A stretch of DNA of 64,000 nt from Candidatus Chlorobium masyuteum (GCF_011601315.1 NZ_JAAORA010000002.1:496001-560000), one strand, 5' to 3'; shown: positions 29,621 to 38,834, counted from the first letter of the stretch. Translations and numbers: made by a program. The notes: generated by a model not told the origin, from the sequence alone.

Positions 29621-30568
29621 ATGAGCAGTAACCCTTCAGGAGAAGAGCTTCATGACCACCATGACCACCATGACCACCATGACCATCATCACCACCATCA
29701 TCATGCATCGGGAAACATCAGGACGGCTTTTTTTCTGAACCTCGGGTTTACCGTTGTCGAAATTGTCGGTGGAATCCTGACAGGCAGTACGGCAATTCTT
29801 GCTGATGCGGTGCATGACCTTGGCGACTCCATTGCTCTTGGTCAGGCATGGTATTTTGAGAAAATATCTGACGCATCAAGCAGTTCCCGATACTCCTATG
29901 GTTATAAGCGCTTCTCGCTTCTTGGTGCACTGATCAGTACGGTGGTACTGCTCACCAGTTCGCTCTTTGTGCTTTCGCGGGCCATCCCCAGGATTTTTGA
30001 ACCTCATCACCCCGATGCAGGAGGCATGATCATCCTCGCCATCGCCGGAGTAGCCGTTAACGGCCTTGCCATGGCAAAGCTCTCCAAAGAGAAAGGGATG
30101 AATGCGCGGGTTGTCGCGCTCCATCTTCTGGAAGATGTGCTCGGATGGGTGGCGGTGCTTGTTGTGGCGGTTATTCTGCTCTTCTGGGATGTTCCGGTGC
30201 TTGATCCTATACTTGCCATTCTTATTACCCTCTATATTCTTGGAGGAGTTATCAAAAATCTCAGGGCTATGATTCCTGTTTTTCTTCAGGCGGTGCCCGA
30301 TGAGCAGGATCTTGATGCAATCACCCGTGAAATTGAGGAGTTGCAGCATATTCATGCCGTACACCATGCCCATATCTGGTCTCTGGACGGGGTGCATACG
30401 GTCTTTACCGCTCACCTTGAAGTTGACACCATGCTTGCTGCTGAAAGCTATATGCAGCTCAAGGAGCGAATCAGAGCGCTGGTTGAACGTCATGGTCTTT
30501 ACCATTCAACCGTTGAGATTGAGTATCCCGGTGAGGCTTGCCGCAACACCCTTGCCGGGCACCACTAA
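29621..30568 (+). CDS. CDF-family cation efflux protein (CzcD/ZitB-like)
   Basis: A 315-residue zinc or other divalent-metal antiporter. The N terminus has a histidine-rich metal-sensing tail (His-Asp-His repeats, residues 10-28) encoded by a tandem GACCACCAT repeat at 29654-29691. Six transmembrane segments follow. The transport site motif ADAVHDLGDS (helix II) and LHLLEDVLGW (helix V) are intact, and a C-terminal cytoplasmic domain has HAVHHAHIWSLDG. A GAGGA site precedes the ATG. The last three codons and the stop lie inside the left end of an inverted-repeat element (from 30557), so that element sets the exact C terminus. Confidence 0.93.
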   Translation: MSSNPSGEELHDHHDHHDHHDHHHHHHHASGNIRTAFFLNLGFTVVEIVGGILTGSTAILADAVHDLGDSIALGQAWYFEKISDASSSSRYSYGYKRFSLLGALISTVVLLTSSLFVLSRAIPRIFEPHHPDAGGMIILAIAGVAVNGLAMAKLSKEKGMNARVVALHLLEDVLGWVAVLVVAVILLFWDVPVLDPILAILITLYILGGVIKNLRAMIPVFLQAVPDEQDLDAITREIEELQHIHAVHHAHIWSLDGVHTVFTAHLEVDTMLAAESYMQLKERIRALVERHGLYHSTVEIEYPGEACRNTLAGHH

Positions 30569-30698
30569 AAAGCTGTTACACGATTTGATGGTATCGTTTG
30601 GTGGTACTCGAATTCCTCACGTACTTTGTGTACGCACCGGTTTCTCCGTTACGTCCGCCTCGCCCTCAAACCGCTCACGACGATTTTTAGAGGTGCCC
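30557..30698. repeat. Inverted-repeat element, copy 2 (142 bp)
   Basis: Left end GGGCACCACTAAAAA and inverted right end TTTTTAGAGGTGCCC differ at one base; these are the same terminal words as copy 1. Interior words (CGTACTTTGTGTACGCACCGG, ACGTCCGCCTCGCC, CCGCTCACGAC) match the corresponding parts of copy 1. The left end overlaps the last codons and stop of the CDF gene. No gene is credible inside. Confidence 0.8.
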
Positions 30699-30736
30699 AT
30701 CATCCTCCCAATGGTTTTGTGATCACGCATTTTTTT

Positions 30737-30846
30737 TGTCATCCCGATAAGGGGCTGTCGGCAGAGGGATCTCTTGTGAGCCATGAACGAGAGAGATTTC
30801 TTACCCCGAAAGTTCCCTCGCTTGCGTTCGTGAGGAGTTGAAATGA
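30737..30846. repeat. GTCATC-type dispersed repeat, longer copy
   Basis: Begins TGTCATCCCGA and ends AAATGACAGA, with internal words GAGGGATCTCTTG, GAGAGAGATTTC and GTTCCCTCGCTTGCG that form inverted pairs. It is related in style and end sequence to the shorter repeat at 22317-22365. It lies in the gap between the inverted-repeat element and the lipocalin gene. Its ends are less symmetrical than those of the short copy. Confidence 0.55.
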
Positions 30847-30925
30847 CAGAATGGCAACTCTCTGGTCTCACAATCTGTTACTATCGTTATCTTGTGCCGA
30901 AATGATCATAACCGGAGCTACCTCG

Positions 30926-31447
30926 ATGAAAAAACTCTTTTTGCTTGGATTTCTGCTGCTTGCCGGATGTACCGGTATACCGCAGGGGATTACCGTGGTC
31001 GATAATTTTGCTCTGGATCGTTATCTGGGCAAATGGTACGAAATTGCCAGAATTGATAACCGGTTTGAGAAGGGAATTGAGCAGGCTACGGCGGTTTACT
31101 CGCTGGCTGACGATGGCAGCGTCAAAGTTTTGAACAGCGGTTACAAGGCGAAACAGGGCAAATGGAAAACTATTGAAGGCCGCGGCGTTTTTATTGATGA
31201 TACCAGCAGAGGAGCTTTGAAGGTCTCCTTTTTCGGCCCATTTTATGCGAGTTACAATGTTATAGACCTTGACAGGGTAAACTACTCATGGGCTGTTGTG
31301 TGCGGAAGTAACCGTTCGTACTTCTGGATCCTTTCCAGAACACCGCTGATGGAGAGGGAGCTTCTCGATGAGCTTGTCGGGAAGGCTGGTTCTATGGGAT
31401 TTGATACGACGAAGATTCGCAGGGTTGCACAGCAGCAGACAGAGTGA
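30926..31447 (+). CDS. blc: Outer-membrane lipoprotein lipocalin (Blc-like)
   Basis: A 173-residue lipoprotein: signal peptide MKKLFLLGFLLLAGC with the lipobox Cys at position 15. The mature part is a lipocalin with DRYLGKWYEIARIDNRFEKG (the GxW lipocalin motif), FFGPFYASYNVIDLD and SYFWILSRTP. It likely binds lipids in membrane-stress response and is anchored to the outer membrane. A GGAG site lies 9 bases before the ATG at 30926; the longer frame from 30851 has no family sequence. Confidence 0.93.
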   Translation: MKKLFLLGFLLLAGCTGIPQGITVVDNFALDRYLGKWYEIARIDNRFEKGIEQATAVYSLADDGSVKVLNSGYKAKQGKWKTIEGRGVFIDDTSRGALKVSFFGPFYASYNVIDLDRVNYSWAVVCGSNRSYFWILSRTPLMERELLDELVGKAGSMGFDTTKIRRVAQQQTE

Positions 31448-31550
31448 TCCGTTTATGACTGCATTCAGGATAAGATAGTGATGGCAGGACTGTAGCGTGA
31501 GGTTATGACATGGCCTGATAAAAGTATTGCAATTTGAGTTTTGGGCACTT

Positions 31551-31664
31551 TCAGCTTTTTCGTTTATTCAGTAAAACAGCAAGTGCAACTCCTCCGGCAA
31601 AAAGATACCATCCGATAACGATCTGAATGTCATGAGGGATTGACTCAGGTATTGTAATTGCCAT
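31551..31664 (-). CDS. Possible 37-residue small membrane protein
   Basis: A short open frame on the minus strand, ATG at 31664 and TGA at 31551. The product has a short polar N terminus, one hydrophobic helix (IVIGWYLFAGGVALAVLL) and a basic NKRKS tail, the pattern of a one-pass small protein. It has no strong ribosome-binding site and an in-frame stop lies just upstream. No family is recognised; it could be chance, although the gap from 31448 to 31894 holds nothing else. Confidence 0.35.
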   Translation of the reverse strand: MAITIPESIPHDIQIVIGWYLFAGGVALAVLLNKRKS

Positions 31665-31894
31665 GTTTAAATGCTTTGTGTTGGTTTGTTACTGTAAAAA
31701 AGGGAGATTTTTTCGGGGGCTGTCTTAAAAAATAACCGTATTAATACTGACGATAAAGTACGTTATTTTTTGTGTATTCCAAACAGGCACCGAATTGAAA
31801 AACGTATTATAATGAGGTTCAATTTTCTGCTGATTGCTGGTGCGTTTTGTAATTGAATTGCATGGGTGAGTTAATTAAAACAAAGAGGTAATTA

Positions 31895-32185
31895 ATGTCA
31901 AATCTGATACTTGTAGCAAAAGTAGTTGCAAAAAATGAGTCTGTTGAACTGGTCAAAAGCGAATTGCTTAAACTTGTTGCTCTTGCCAGAGAAGAGGAGG
32001 GGTGCATACAGTACTCCTGTCACGAAGACAAAAGTGATCCGGCAGTATTTATTTTTTATGAAATATGGGAGAGCCAGGCTTTACTGGAAAAGCATATGGC
32101 TACAGAGGGGTTCAAAGCCTACCAAAAAGCTGTAGATGGCCATATAGCCGAGAAGGTATTCAATAAACTGACACTGCTTGCATAA
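31895..32185 (+). CDS. Antibiotic biosynthesis monooxygenase (ABM) domain protein, YgiN-like
   Basis: A 96-residue dimeric-fold protein of the ABM family (putative quinol monooxygenase type). Marks: LVAKVVAKNE at the N terminus, the REEEGCIQYSCHEDKSDP segment, FYEIWESQALLEKHMATEGFKAY. Such proteins act on small phenolic or quinone compounds; the substrate here is unknown. An AGAGGT ribosome-binding site precedes the ATG. It converges on a quinone-reductase-like gene, a pairing seen with YgiN/MdaB in E. coli. Confidence 0.9.
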   Translation: MSNLILVAKVVAKNESVELVKSELLKLVALAREEEGCIQYSCHEDKSDPAVFIFYEIWESQALLEKHMATEGFKAYQKAVDGHIAEKVFNKLTLLA

Positions 32186-32253
32186 TGGGGGCACACTACA
32201 ATTTATAACTGTTTTTAACGTGCAGTAATTGGCTGTCGTTGGAATATATCAGC

Positions 32254-32832
32254 TCAGGCATTCTTGCCATAGGCATGTGCCTTGGCAAGCCACTTTTCTC
32301 GCTTTTGGAGGGTTGCATTTTTTATCGGCCCGAAACCTGAAATTTTCACCGGTTTGATACCGCAGAACTCAAGAATGGTGCGTTTCATCTGGTTGTGGCC
32401 CGGCATCCGATAGACTAACTGGTAGTACCATATCGGGGTGTCCATGGTGACGAGCAGATGCGCCGATCGATTGGAGAGCAACTGGTCCCACATTGCCGAT
32501 CCATCCCTGAATTTGAAGGCAAAACCGGGAAGAAAAATCCGGTCGATAAACCCTTTCAGCAAGGCAGGCATTGCTCCCCACCAGACAGGATAGACGAAGA
32601 CCAGATGCTCCGCCCATATGATTGCCTCCTGGGCGGCAACCAGATCAGGCTCAAGCGGCTGAATTGAGTTGTAACCGTTGTGGAGTATCGGATCGAAAGT
32701 GAGGGTACCGGGATTGAGTAATTGAACCTCGTTACCGGCAGCTCTGGCTCCATTCACATAGGAGTCAGCAAGTGCGCTACAGAAACTCTTCTTTGCCGGG
32801 TGACCAAGAATGACAAGAATTCGTTTGCTCAT
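32254..32832 (-). CDS. NAD(P)H dehydrogenase (quinone)-like flavodoxin-fold protein
   Basis: A 192-residue flavodoxin-like oxidoreductase of the KefF/MdaB group. N-terminal KRILVILGHPAKKSFCSALA gives the nucleotide-binding fold. WAEHLVFVYPVWWGAMPALLKGFIDRIFLPGFAF is the family's quinone/FMN segment, and NTHIL-like motifs follow further on. It probably reduces quinones by two electrons. I chose the ATG at 32832 with AAAGAG upstream. It starts 31 bases after the cydC stop on the same strand and could be the last gene of the cytochrome bd operon. Confidence 0.88.
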   Translation of the reverse strand: MSKRILVILGHPAKKSFCSALADSYVNGARAAGNEVQLLNPGTLTFDPILHNGYNSIQPLEPDLVAAQEAIIWAEHLVFVYPVWWGAMPALLKGFIDRIFLPGFAFKFRDGSAMWDQLLSNRSAHLLVTMDTPIWYYQLVYRMPGHNQMKRTILEFCGIKPVKISGFGPIKNATLQKREKWLAKAHAYGKNA

Positions 32833-32863
32833 TTGCTCTTTACGGGGCATTCTGCTTTTCTGT

Positions 32864-34603
32864 TCACTCCGGCACTTCCGTTAATACAGCAGGAGTTGAG
32901 TGCTGCAGCTCCCACATTCTGCGGTAAAGCCCTTCTGTGCTCATGAGACGCTCGTGAACGCCCTGTGCTACAATTTTCCCTTTATCAAGTACGATGATGT
33001 TGTCGTACTGATCCATGGCCTTCAGTCTGTGGGTGATGGTGATCATGGTTTTGCCTCTGCTGATGGAGGAAAGGGTGTCAGTAACCTCTTTTTCAGTGAT
33101 GCCGTCCAGGTTGGCAGTTGCTTCATCAAGGATGATCATCGGAGCGTTTTGCAGCACAATGCGTGCAATGGCGATGCGCTGGCGTTCGCCTCCGCTGAGT
33201 TTCATGCCGTGCTGGCCGATCCATTCGTCAAGTTTGGATGCAAAGTTGATGAGTCCCGCCTGAGAGAGGGCTTGGCGGAGCTCTTCGTCAGTTGCATCGG
33301 GTTTTGCGAGCAGAAGGTTTTCCCGGATGGTTTCGGCGAAGAGGTAGGTTCGCTGTGATACGAGAGAGATATTTCGACGCAGCTCCTCCGGGTCAAGGAG
33401 GGTGATGTCGACATCACCGATAGCGATAGCGCCTTCTGAACTGTTCCAGAATCGCATGAAGAGGGAGGTGATGGTTGATTTACCTGCGCCGCTTGGTCCG
33501 ACAATGGCAATGTGCTGACCTGCCGGAACCGAGAAGGATATTGAATCGAGCGCTTTCGTGAGGCTTCCCGGATAGGTGAAGCTGAGCTTTTCGATTTTGA
33601 TGGCACGGTTTGCAGGGAAAGGAAACGGCGCTGCCGGGCTTGAGGTTTCAGGCTTGGCATCAAGGATTTCAAAAAGGCGCTCTCCTGCATGTCTGTCAGC
33701 CTCAAGGTGTTTTACTGCTGCCGGAAGGGGGATAAACGGCTCAAAAGAGGCCATGACCGCAAGCGTTATGACTGCAAGTGAGATGCCGTTCATGGCTCCG
33801 GTTGAGACTGTCGGTATGAGTGCCCAGAGTATCGTTAGTACCGCGCCATTCATAAGCAAACCGGTAAGTGACTCCTGCAACCCTTCAACAATGGCGTTTG
33901 TTCTCTGGAGCTGGAGTTTGGCTGATTCGACAGAGCGCATCTCCTCAAGATGCCCGGCAAGTCTGCCGTATACCTGAAGCTCCCCGATCCCCTGAAAGAG
34001 ATCAAGTGCAAGGAGTTGCTGATCGGTCTTCCGGTTCATGATGCCGACTGAGAGGCCGCGGCCGAGCAGCATGGTAAGCAGCGGGACGGCGATACCTGCC
34101 AGCAGGTGAAAGCAGAGGATAAGGAGTGCCGCCTGAAGGGAGTAGGTTCCTGCAAGCACCCACATGAGCAGCGCGACAAGAATTGCGGTGACCGGGGGAG
34201 CCAAAACCCTTGTGTAGAGGTTCTCAAGGCTCTGGATATCATCAACAATCCGCTGAAGGAGATCACCGCTTCTGAAGTGCATGAGCCGGGCTGGTGCAAG
34301 AGGTTCCAGGGCATCATAAAACCAGAGCCGGAGTTTTGCCAGTATCCTGAAGGTTGTGTTATGGGATACGAGCCGCTCGGCGTAGCGCAGCACTCCGCGG
34401 GCAAGGCCGAAAAAACGCACACCGACAATACCGAGCTGAAGGGCACCCATCGGGGGCTGAAGTGCTGCCTTTGCGATGATGTAGGCAGAGGTCATCAGGA
34501 GGCCGATACCGCTTCCGGTTGTGGCAAAGCCGATCAGGGCGGCAAGTGCCATCCACCAGAAGTATGGTCTGACGATAGCGGTCAGTCGAATAAACGTTTT
34601 CAT
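32864..34603 (-). CDS. cydC: CydC, cytochrome bd biogenesis ABC exporter subunit
   Basis: Half of the CydDC exporter that moves glutathione or cysteine to the periplasm and is needed to assemble cytochrome bd. About 579 residues with an N-terminal membrane domain and a C-terminal ATPase: Walker A GPSGAGKST, signature LSGGERQR, Walker B MIILDEATANLDG and H-loop ITHRLK. The ATG at 34603 overlaps the cydD stop as ATGA; a GTG at 34609 is an alternative start. Assignment to CydC rather than CydD comes from its position after cydD and its more divergent N terminus. Confidence 0.9.
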   Translation of the reverse strand: MKTFIRLTAIVRPYFWWMALAALIGFATTGSGIGLLMTSAYIIAKAALQPPMGALQLGIVGVRFFGLARGVLRYAERLVSHNTTFRILAKLRLWFYDALEPLAPARLMHFRSGDLLQRIVDDIQSLENLYTRVLAPPVTAILVALLMWVLAGTYSLQAALLILCFHLLAGIAVPLLTMLLGRGLSVGIMNRKTDQQLLALDLFQGIGELQVYGRLAGHLEEMRSVESAKLQLQRTNAIVEGLQESLTGLLMNGAVLTILWALIPTVSTGAMNGISLAVITLAVMASFEPFIPLPAAVKHLEADRHAGERLFEILDAKPETSSPAAPFPFPANRAIKIEKLSFTYPGSLTKALDSISFSVPAGQHIAIVGPSGAGKSTITSLFMRFWNSSEGAIAIGDVDITLLDPEELRRNISLVSQRTYLFAETIRENLLLAKPDATDEELRQALSQAGLINFASKLDEWIGQHGMKLSGGERQRIAIARIVLQNAPMIILDEATANLDGITEKEVTDTLSSISRGKTMITITHRLKAMDQYDNIIVLDKGKIVAQGVHERLMSTEGLYRRMWELQHSTPAVLTEVPE

Positions 34604-36339
34604 AAGCACTCCTCCTGCTGCAACTTCAGGGCATCACGGTAGAATCCGCCGGCTTCGATCAGCTCATCATGTGTTCCTGTTCCGGTAATCCGCCCTTTAC
34701 TGACAACAATAATCTGTTCTGCCCTCATGATGGTTTCAAGCCGGTGGGCAATAACTACGGTTGTACGGTCTTTCATGAGTTCCAGGATCGAACTGCGCAG
34801 TGCAGCTTCAAGTTCCGGATCGGTATGCGATGTTGGTTCATCGAGTATCAGAAGGGGGGCGTTTTTAAGAAATGCCCTTGCCAGTGCGACCCTTTGGGCC
34901 TCTCCTCCGCTCAGTCGGGAGCCCTGTTCGCCAATCATGGTTTCAAGTCCTTTCGGCAGTGTCCCGACAAAGCTCAAAAGACCGGTTTTTTCAAGGGTGT
35001 CGGAGATCTCTTGTTCCGATGCATCAGCTCTGCCAAGGAGAATATTCTCTTGCAGTGTGGCATTGAAGAGGTATGGGTGCTGCGGCACCCAGGAGATCTC
35101 CCGGTGCCACTCTTCAAGAGGGATTTCATGAACCGGTCGCCCGTTCATGGTTATGCTGCCTGTGGCGGGTTCCTGAAAGCGGAGAAGGAGATTGATCAGG
35201 GTGCTTTTTCCTGCACCGCTCGGCCCGATGATTGCTGTGGTTTTTCCGGCAGGAATTGTTGCGGTAATGTTGTCGATAGCAGCAACTTCAGAGCCGGGAT
35301 AGCTGTAGCTCAGATTGTTCAGGATGAGAGGGTACCTGCCAAATGGTTCGGCTTGTATTGCAGGCACGCCAGGGCTGTCGAGCGGGGCTGGTTGTTCAAG
35401 AATGGCGAAAATCTCTTTCGAAGCACTGACACCCTCCATTCCGGCATGGAACTTTGTACCGAGCTGGCGAAGGGGAAGATAAAAGTCAGGGGTAAGCAGC
35501 AGAACGAAAAGCGCAGGCTGAAAGCCGATCTGGCCTTTCATGATACGCAACCCTATCCCGACAGCAATAACGGCGGTGCCAATGGTGCCGACCAGCTCAA
35601 GCGTCAGGGACGAGAGGAATGCAACTTTCAATACCCTCATGGTTGCCTGGCGGAAGTTCTCTCCGGACTCTTCAATGGATTTTCGCTGCTCCCTGCTCTG
35701 TGCAAAGAGCTTGAGTGTTGGCAGACCTTGCAGAACATCAAGAAAGTAGCCGCTCATCCTGCTCATGGTTTTCCACTGCTTTTCAGTCATGGCACTGGCT
35801 GATTTCCCGATCAGGATCATGAAGAGCGGAATAAGGGGTGCTGTTGCAACGAGGATAACCCCTGAAATCCAGTCGTCAGGAAAGATGGCTGCAACGATAA
35901 GCAGAGGTGTGAAGAGAGCAAAAAAGATCTGTGGAATGTACTGGCTGTAATAGGCATCGAGTGCTTCGACACCCTTGATCAGCGTTGTGCTGAGCTTTCC
36001 GCTTTGCACCGAACGGGTGTAGATCGGTCCGAGAACCCCCACTTTTTCAGTCAGGCGAGTGAAGAGTTTTGTACGGATAGTAAGGGTTCCCCGGTTGGCT
36101 TCAGTCTGTGAACTCCAGTTGAACAACATGCGGAGGATGCTGAAAAGTCCGAAAAAACCGAACAAGGGGATGAGGTTGTTTATTGTGCTTTTCTGTATAA
36201 ACGCGCCATCAATGATTTTGCTCAGATAAAACGCCTGGGCGATCAGCATTCCGGACGTGATAGATCCTGAAATAATTGACAGAATAAACGGCGCTCGTTC
36301 TTCTTTTATGAGTTGAAAAAGTCGCCGGTCAATGTTCAT
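34600..36339 (-). CDS. cydD: CydD, cytochrome bd biogenesis ABC exporter subunit
   Basis: Partner of CydC, 579 residues. A six-helix membrane domain (including ARG-free stretch GSITSGMLIAQAFYLSKIIDGAF typical of CydD) is followed by an ATPase with Walker A GPSGAGKST, LSGGEAQR and Walker B LLILDEPTSHTDPE. The gene lies 91 bases after cydB and shares its strand; the stop overlaps the cydC start by 4 bases, so the two halves are translated together. Confidence 0.92.
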   Translation of the reverse strand: MNIDRRLFQLIKEERAPFILSIISGSITSGMLIAQAFYLSKIIDGAFIQKSTINNLIPLFGFFGLFSILRMLFNWSSQTEANRGTLTIRTKLFTRLTEKVGVLGPIYTRSVQSGKLSTTLIKGVEALDAYYSQYIPQIFFALFTPLLIVAAIFPDDWISGVILVATAPLIPLFMILIGKSASAMTEKQWKTMSRMSGYFLDVLQGLPTLKLFAQSREQRKSIEESGENFRQATMRVLKVAFLSSLTLELVGTIGTAVIAVGIGLRIMKGQIGFQPALFVLLLTPDFYLPLRQLGTKFHAGMEGVSASKEIFAILEQPAPLDSPGVPAIQAEPFGRYPLILNNLSYSYPGSEVAAIDNITATIPAGKTTAIIGPSGAGKSTLINLLLRFQEPATGSITMNGRPVHEIPLEEWHREISWVPQHPYLFNATLQENILLGRADASEQEISDTLEKTGLLSFVGTLPKGLETMIGEQGSRLSGGEAQRVALARAFLKNAPLLILDEPTSHTDPELEAALRSSILELMKDRTTVVIAHRLETIMRAEQIIVVSKGRITGTGTHDELIEAGGFYRDALKLQQEECL

Positions 36340-36430
36340 GGTTCATGGTCTTGTTCAGTGTCAAAATCGCACTAAGTCTACATAATAAAAAAGTTCGATG
36401 CAACCGGTTCACTCCTTTGAGCACCGGTTG

Positions 36431-37426
36431 TCAGTATTCAAGTTCCGAGTCTGTTGAAACTCTTTCCCGGAATACCCAGTAGCTCCAGCACTGGGCAATG
36501 ATGACCAGTGGCGTAAATATCAGTGCCACAACGGTGAGGATGCCGAGGGTGTACTCACTTGAAGAGGCGTTGTATATGGTCAGGCTCCAGGCCGGATTGA
36601 GGTTTGAAACAAGCACTCTCGGGTAAAGGTTCGTGAAGATGGCGAGTGCGGAAAAAATAATAGCAAGGGCGGTCATGATGAATGCCACTCCGGATCTGTT
36701 TTTCTGCAGCAGGAGTAGAACCGCAGCAAGTGAGAGCAGTGAGAGCAGTGGCAGGATACCCGGTTTTATGGAGGTAACGGTTACGCTGCAGGCGATGCAA
36801 ACCATCAGGGAGAGTGTGGCCGGAGCCCAGAGCTTTTTTGCGATACCGACAGCCCGTTCTTTCACGCTGCCGGATGTTTTCAGCGAGAGAAAGAGTGCGC
36901 CGTAAAGGGTAAAGGTCAATGCAGAGGCAGCGCCGCCGGCAAGGGCAAAGGGATTCAGAAGGTTGGAGAGAGCTCCGGTATAGTTCCCGGATGCATCAAC
37001 AGGCACTCCACCGATGAAATTGGAGAGGATAACTCCCCAGAGCAGTGCCGGAACAAGACTGCCGCCAAAGATAATCCACTCTGATACTCTTTTCAGGGCC
37101 GGGTTACTGAACTTGCTGCGGAATTCAAAGGCTGCACCCCGAAAAATCAGCGAGAGCAGCATCAGCAGGAAGAGCGGATAAAAGCCGCTGAGGAGTGAGG
37201 CATACCATCCCGGAAATGCGGCAAACATTGCGCCTCCTGCGCTTACCAGCCACACTTCATTACCGAGCCAGAATGGACCGATGGTGTTGATGACACTGCG
37301 TCGCTCCCGATCATCACTTCCCATAAACGGGAGGAGAATGCCGGTGCCGAAATCAAAGCCTTCAAGCAGAAACAGTATGGTAAAAAGAAGCGCAATAAAT
37401 ATGAACCAGATCGAGTGTAAATCCAT
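36431..37426 (-). CDS. cydB: Cytochrome bd ubiquinol oxidase subunit II
   Basis: Membrane subunit of the bd-type quinol oxidase, 331 residues with about eight hydrophobic segments. The N-terminal IWFIFIALLFTILFLLEGFDFGTGILLPF with its conserved Glu-Gly-Phe-Asp-Phe-Gly is the CydB hallmark, and NEVWLVSAGGAMFAAFP follows near residue 60. It ends 91 bases before cydD and begins 20 bases after cydA. Confidence 0.95.
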   Translation of the reverse strand: MDLHSIWFIFIALLFTILFLLEGFDFGTGILLPFMGSDDRERRSVINTIGPFWLGNEVWLVSAGGAMFAAFPGWYASLLSGFYPLFLLMLLSLIFRGAAFEFRSKFSNPALKRVSEWIIFGGSLVPALLWGVILSNFIGGVPVDASGNYTGALSNLLNPFALAGGAASALTFTLYGALFLSLKTSGSVKERAVGIAKKLWAPATLSLMVCIACSVTVTSIKPGILPLLSLLSLAAVLLLLQKNRSGVAFIMTALAIIFSALAIFTNLYPRVLVSNLNPAWSLTIYNASSSEYTLGILTVVALIFTPLVIIAQCWSYWVFRERVSTDSELEY

Positions 37427-37446
37427 TATGTGAAGTTCGTTACAGT

Positions 37447-38802
37447 TTATTCCGATGAATCGAGCCCGGCTATGGCATATTTTCTCAAGAGGTAGACATC
37501 CGTGAAAGTAAGCACGCCATAGATCACGATAAACACTCCAAGTGAGAGCATCAGTTCAGTGCTGCTGACCACCGAGGCGGGTGAGAGACCCTCTTCGGTT
37601 TTCAGAAGACCGAACACAAGCCATGGCTGACGGCCCATTTCTGCCAGTATCCAGCCTGACGAGTTTGCAATCCAGGGTAGAATAGATGACCAGATAATGA
37701 GGGTGCCGACTCTTGACGAAAAGGTATAGTTGCCCTTTACTACCCGGTAGAGCACAAAGAGAGAGGTCATGAGCATCACGGTTCCGGCTCCGACCATGAA
37801 TCTGAAGCTCCAGTAGGCAGTCACAACGGAGGGGATGTAGTTGCCTGGTCCGTACTTTGTTTCATATGTTTTCTGCAGCTCCCGGATCCCTTTTACCTCG
37901 CCTTCAAAGCGGTCATAAGCAAGAAAGGAGAGCAGGCGGGGAATGCGGATGGCAAAAATATCCCTGAGTTCCCTTTCATCTCCTATGGTGAGCAACGAAA
38001 AACTTGCCGGATTTTCGCTCTCCCAGAGCGCTTCGGCAGCAGCAACCTTCATCGGCTGGGTTTTCAGGAGATCCTGCATCTGTGCATGTCCGGCAAGCGT
38101 AACGAGAATTGCGCCTGTAACGGCATAAAAAGCCCCGAACTTCAGGGAGGTTTTAAAAGCCTCTCGCTCTGTTGTTGCACGCACCAGATGCCATATGCTT
38201 ACGGCGATTACCAGAAATCCTCCGGTGACCACACCTCCGGCAAGCACATGCGGAAACTGCTTCCAGACATGGGGATTGAAGATGAAGGCAAAGAAATCCG
38301 CCATCTCCGCTCTTGAGCTATCTGCAGCCATTTTATAGCCGACAGGGTACTGCATAAAGGAGTTCGCTACAAGTATCCAGAAGGCAGAGAGGGTGGAGCC
38401 GAGGGCGACAATCCAAATTGTGGCGGCATGGAGTGCTTTGGGCAGCCTGTTCCATCCGAAGAGCCAGATGCCGATAAAGGTCGCTTCAACCGAGAATGCA
38501 AGCAGGGCCTCGATAGCGAGGGGAACACCGAAAATGTCACCTACAAAGCGCGAGTACTCCGACCAGTTCATGCCGAATTGAAACTCCATCACAATACCGG
38601 TTACCACACCGACGGCAAAGTTGATCAGAAAGAGATTGCCCCAGAACCTTGCAAGCTGTTTATACCGCTCGTTTCCGGTTTTCACCCAGGCCGTTTCAAG
38701 AATAGCCGTAAAGATTGACAGGCCGAGTGTAAGCGGTATGAAGAAGAAATGAAAAACAGCAGTGAAGGCAAATTGAGCCCGTGCAAGAAAAAGGGTATCC
38801 AT
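37447..38802 (-). CDS. cydA: Cytochrome bd ubiquinol oxidase subunit I
   Basis: Haem-carrying subunit of the bd oxidase, about 451 residues and nine predicted membrane segments. The N-terminal LARAQFAFTAVFHFFFIPLTLG includes the haem d/b595-region His, the GRQPW motif (WILAEMGRQPWLVFG) is present near residue 365, and the quinone-binding Q-loop is of the short type. I chose the ATG at 38802 (MDTLFLARAQ), which is the standard N terminus. It heads the operon cydA-cydB-cydD-cydC. In an anaerobic phototroph the enzyme would mainly remove oxygen. Confidence 0.96.
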   Translation of the reverse strand: MDTLFLARAQFAFTAVFHFFFIPLTLGLSIFTAILETAWVKTGNERYKQLARFWGNLFLINFAVGVVTGIVMEFQFGMNWSEYSRFVGDIFGVPLAIEALLAFSVEATFIGIWLFGWNRLPKALHAATIWIVALGSTLSAFWILVANSFMQYPVGYKMAADSSRAEMADFFAFIFNPHVWKQFPHVLAGGVVTGGFLVIAVSIWHLVRATTEREAFKTSLKFGAFYAVTGAILVTLAGHAQMQDLLKTQPMKVAAAEALWESENPASFSLLTIGDERELRDIFAIRIPRLLSFLAYDRFEGEVKGIRELQKTYETKYGPGNYIPSVVTAYWSFRFMVGAGTVMLMTSLFVLYRVVKGNYTFSSRVGTLIIWSSILPWIANSSGWILAEMGRQPWLVFGLLKTEEGLSPASVVSSTELMLSLGVFIVIYGVLTFTDVYLLRKYAIAGLDSSE

Positions 38803-38834
38803 AAAACAATATTGAAACTGAACTGTGGCCATGA

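Noticed and set aside
29654-29691. Tandem 9-base repeat GACCACCAT, CRISPR-like at first sight
   Set aside because: It is a short in-frame coding repeat that makes the His-rich tail of the CDF exporter; there are no spacers.
30300-30722. Open frame in the CDF gene's other frame extending into the repeat
   Set aside because: Shadow of the clear CDF gene; no ribosome-binding site and no recognisable domain.
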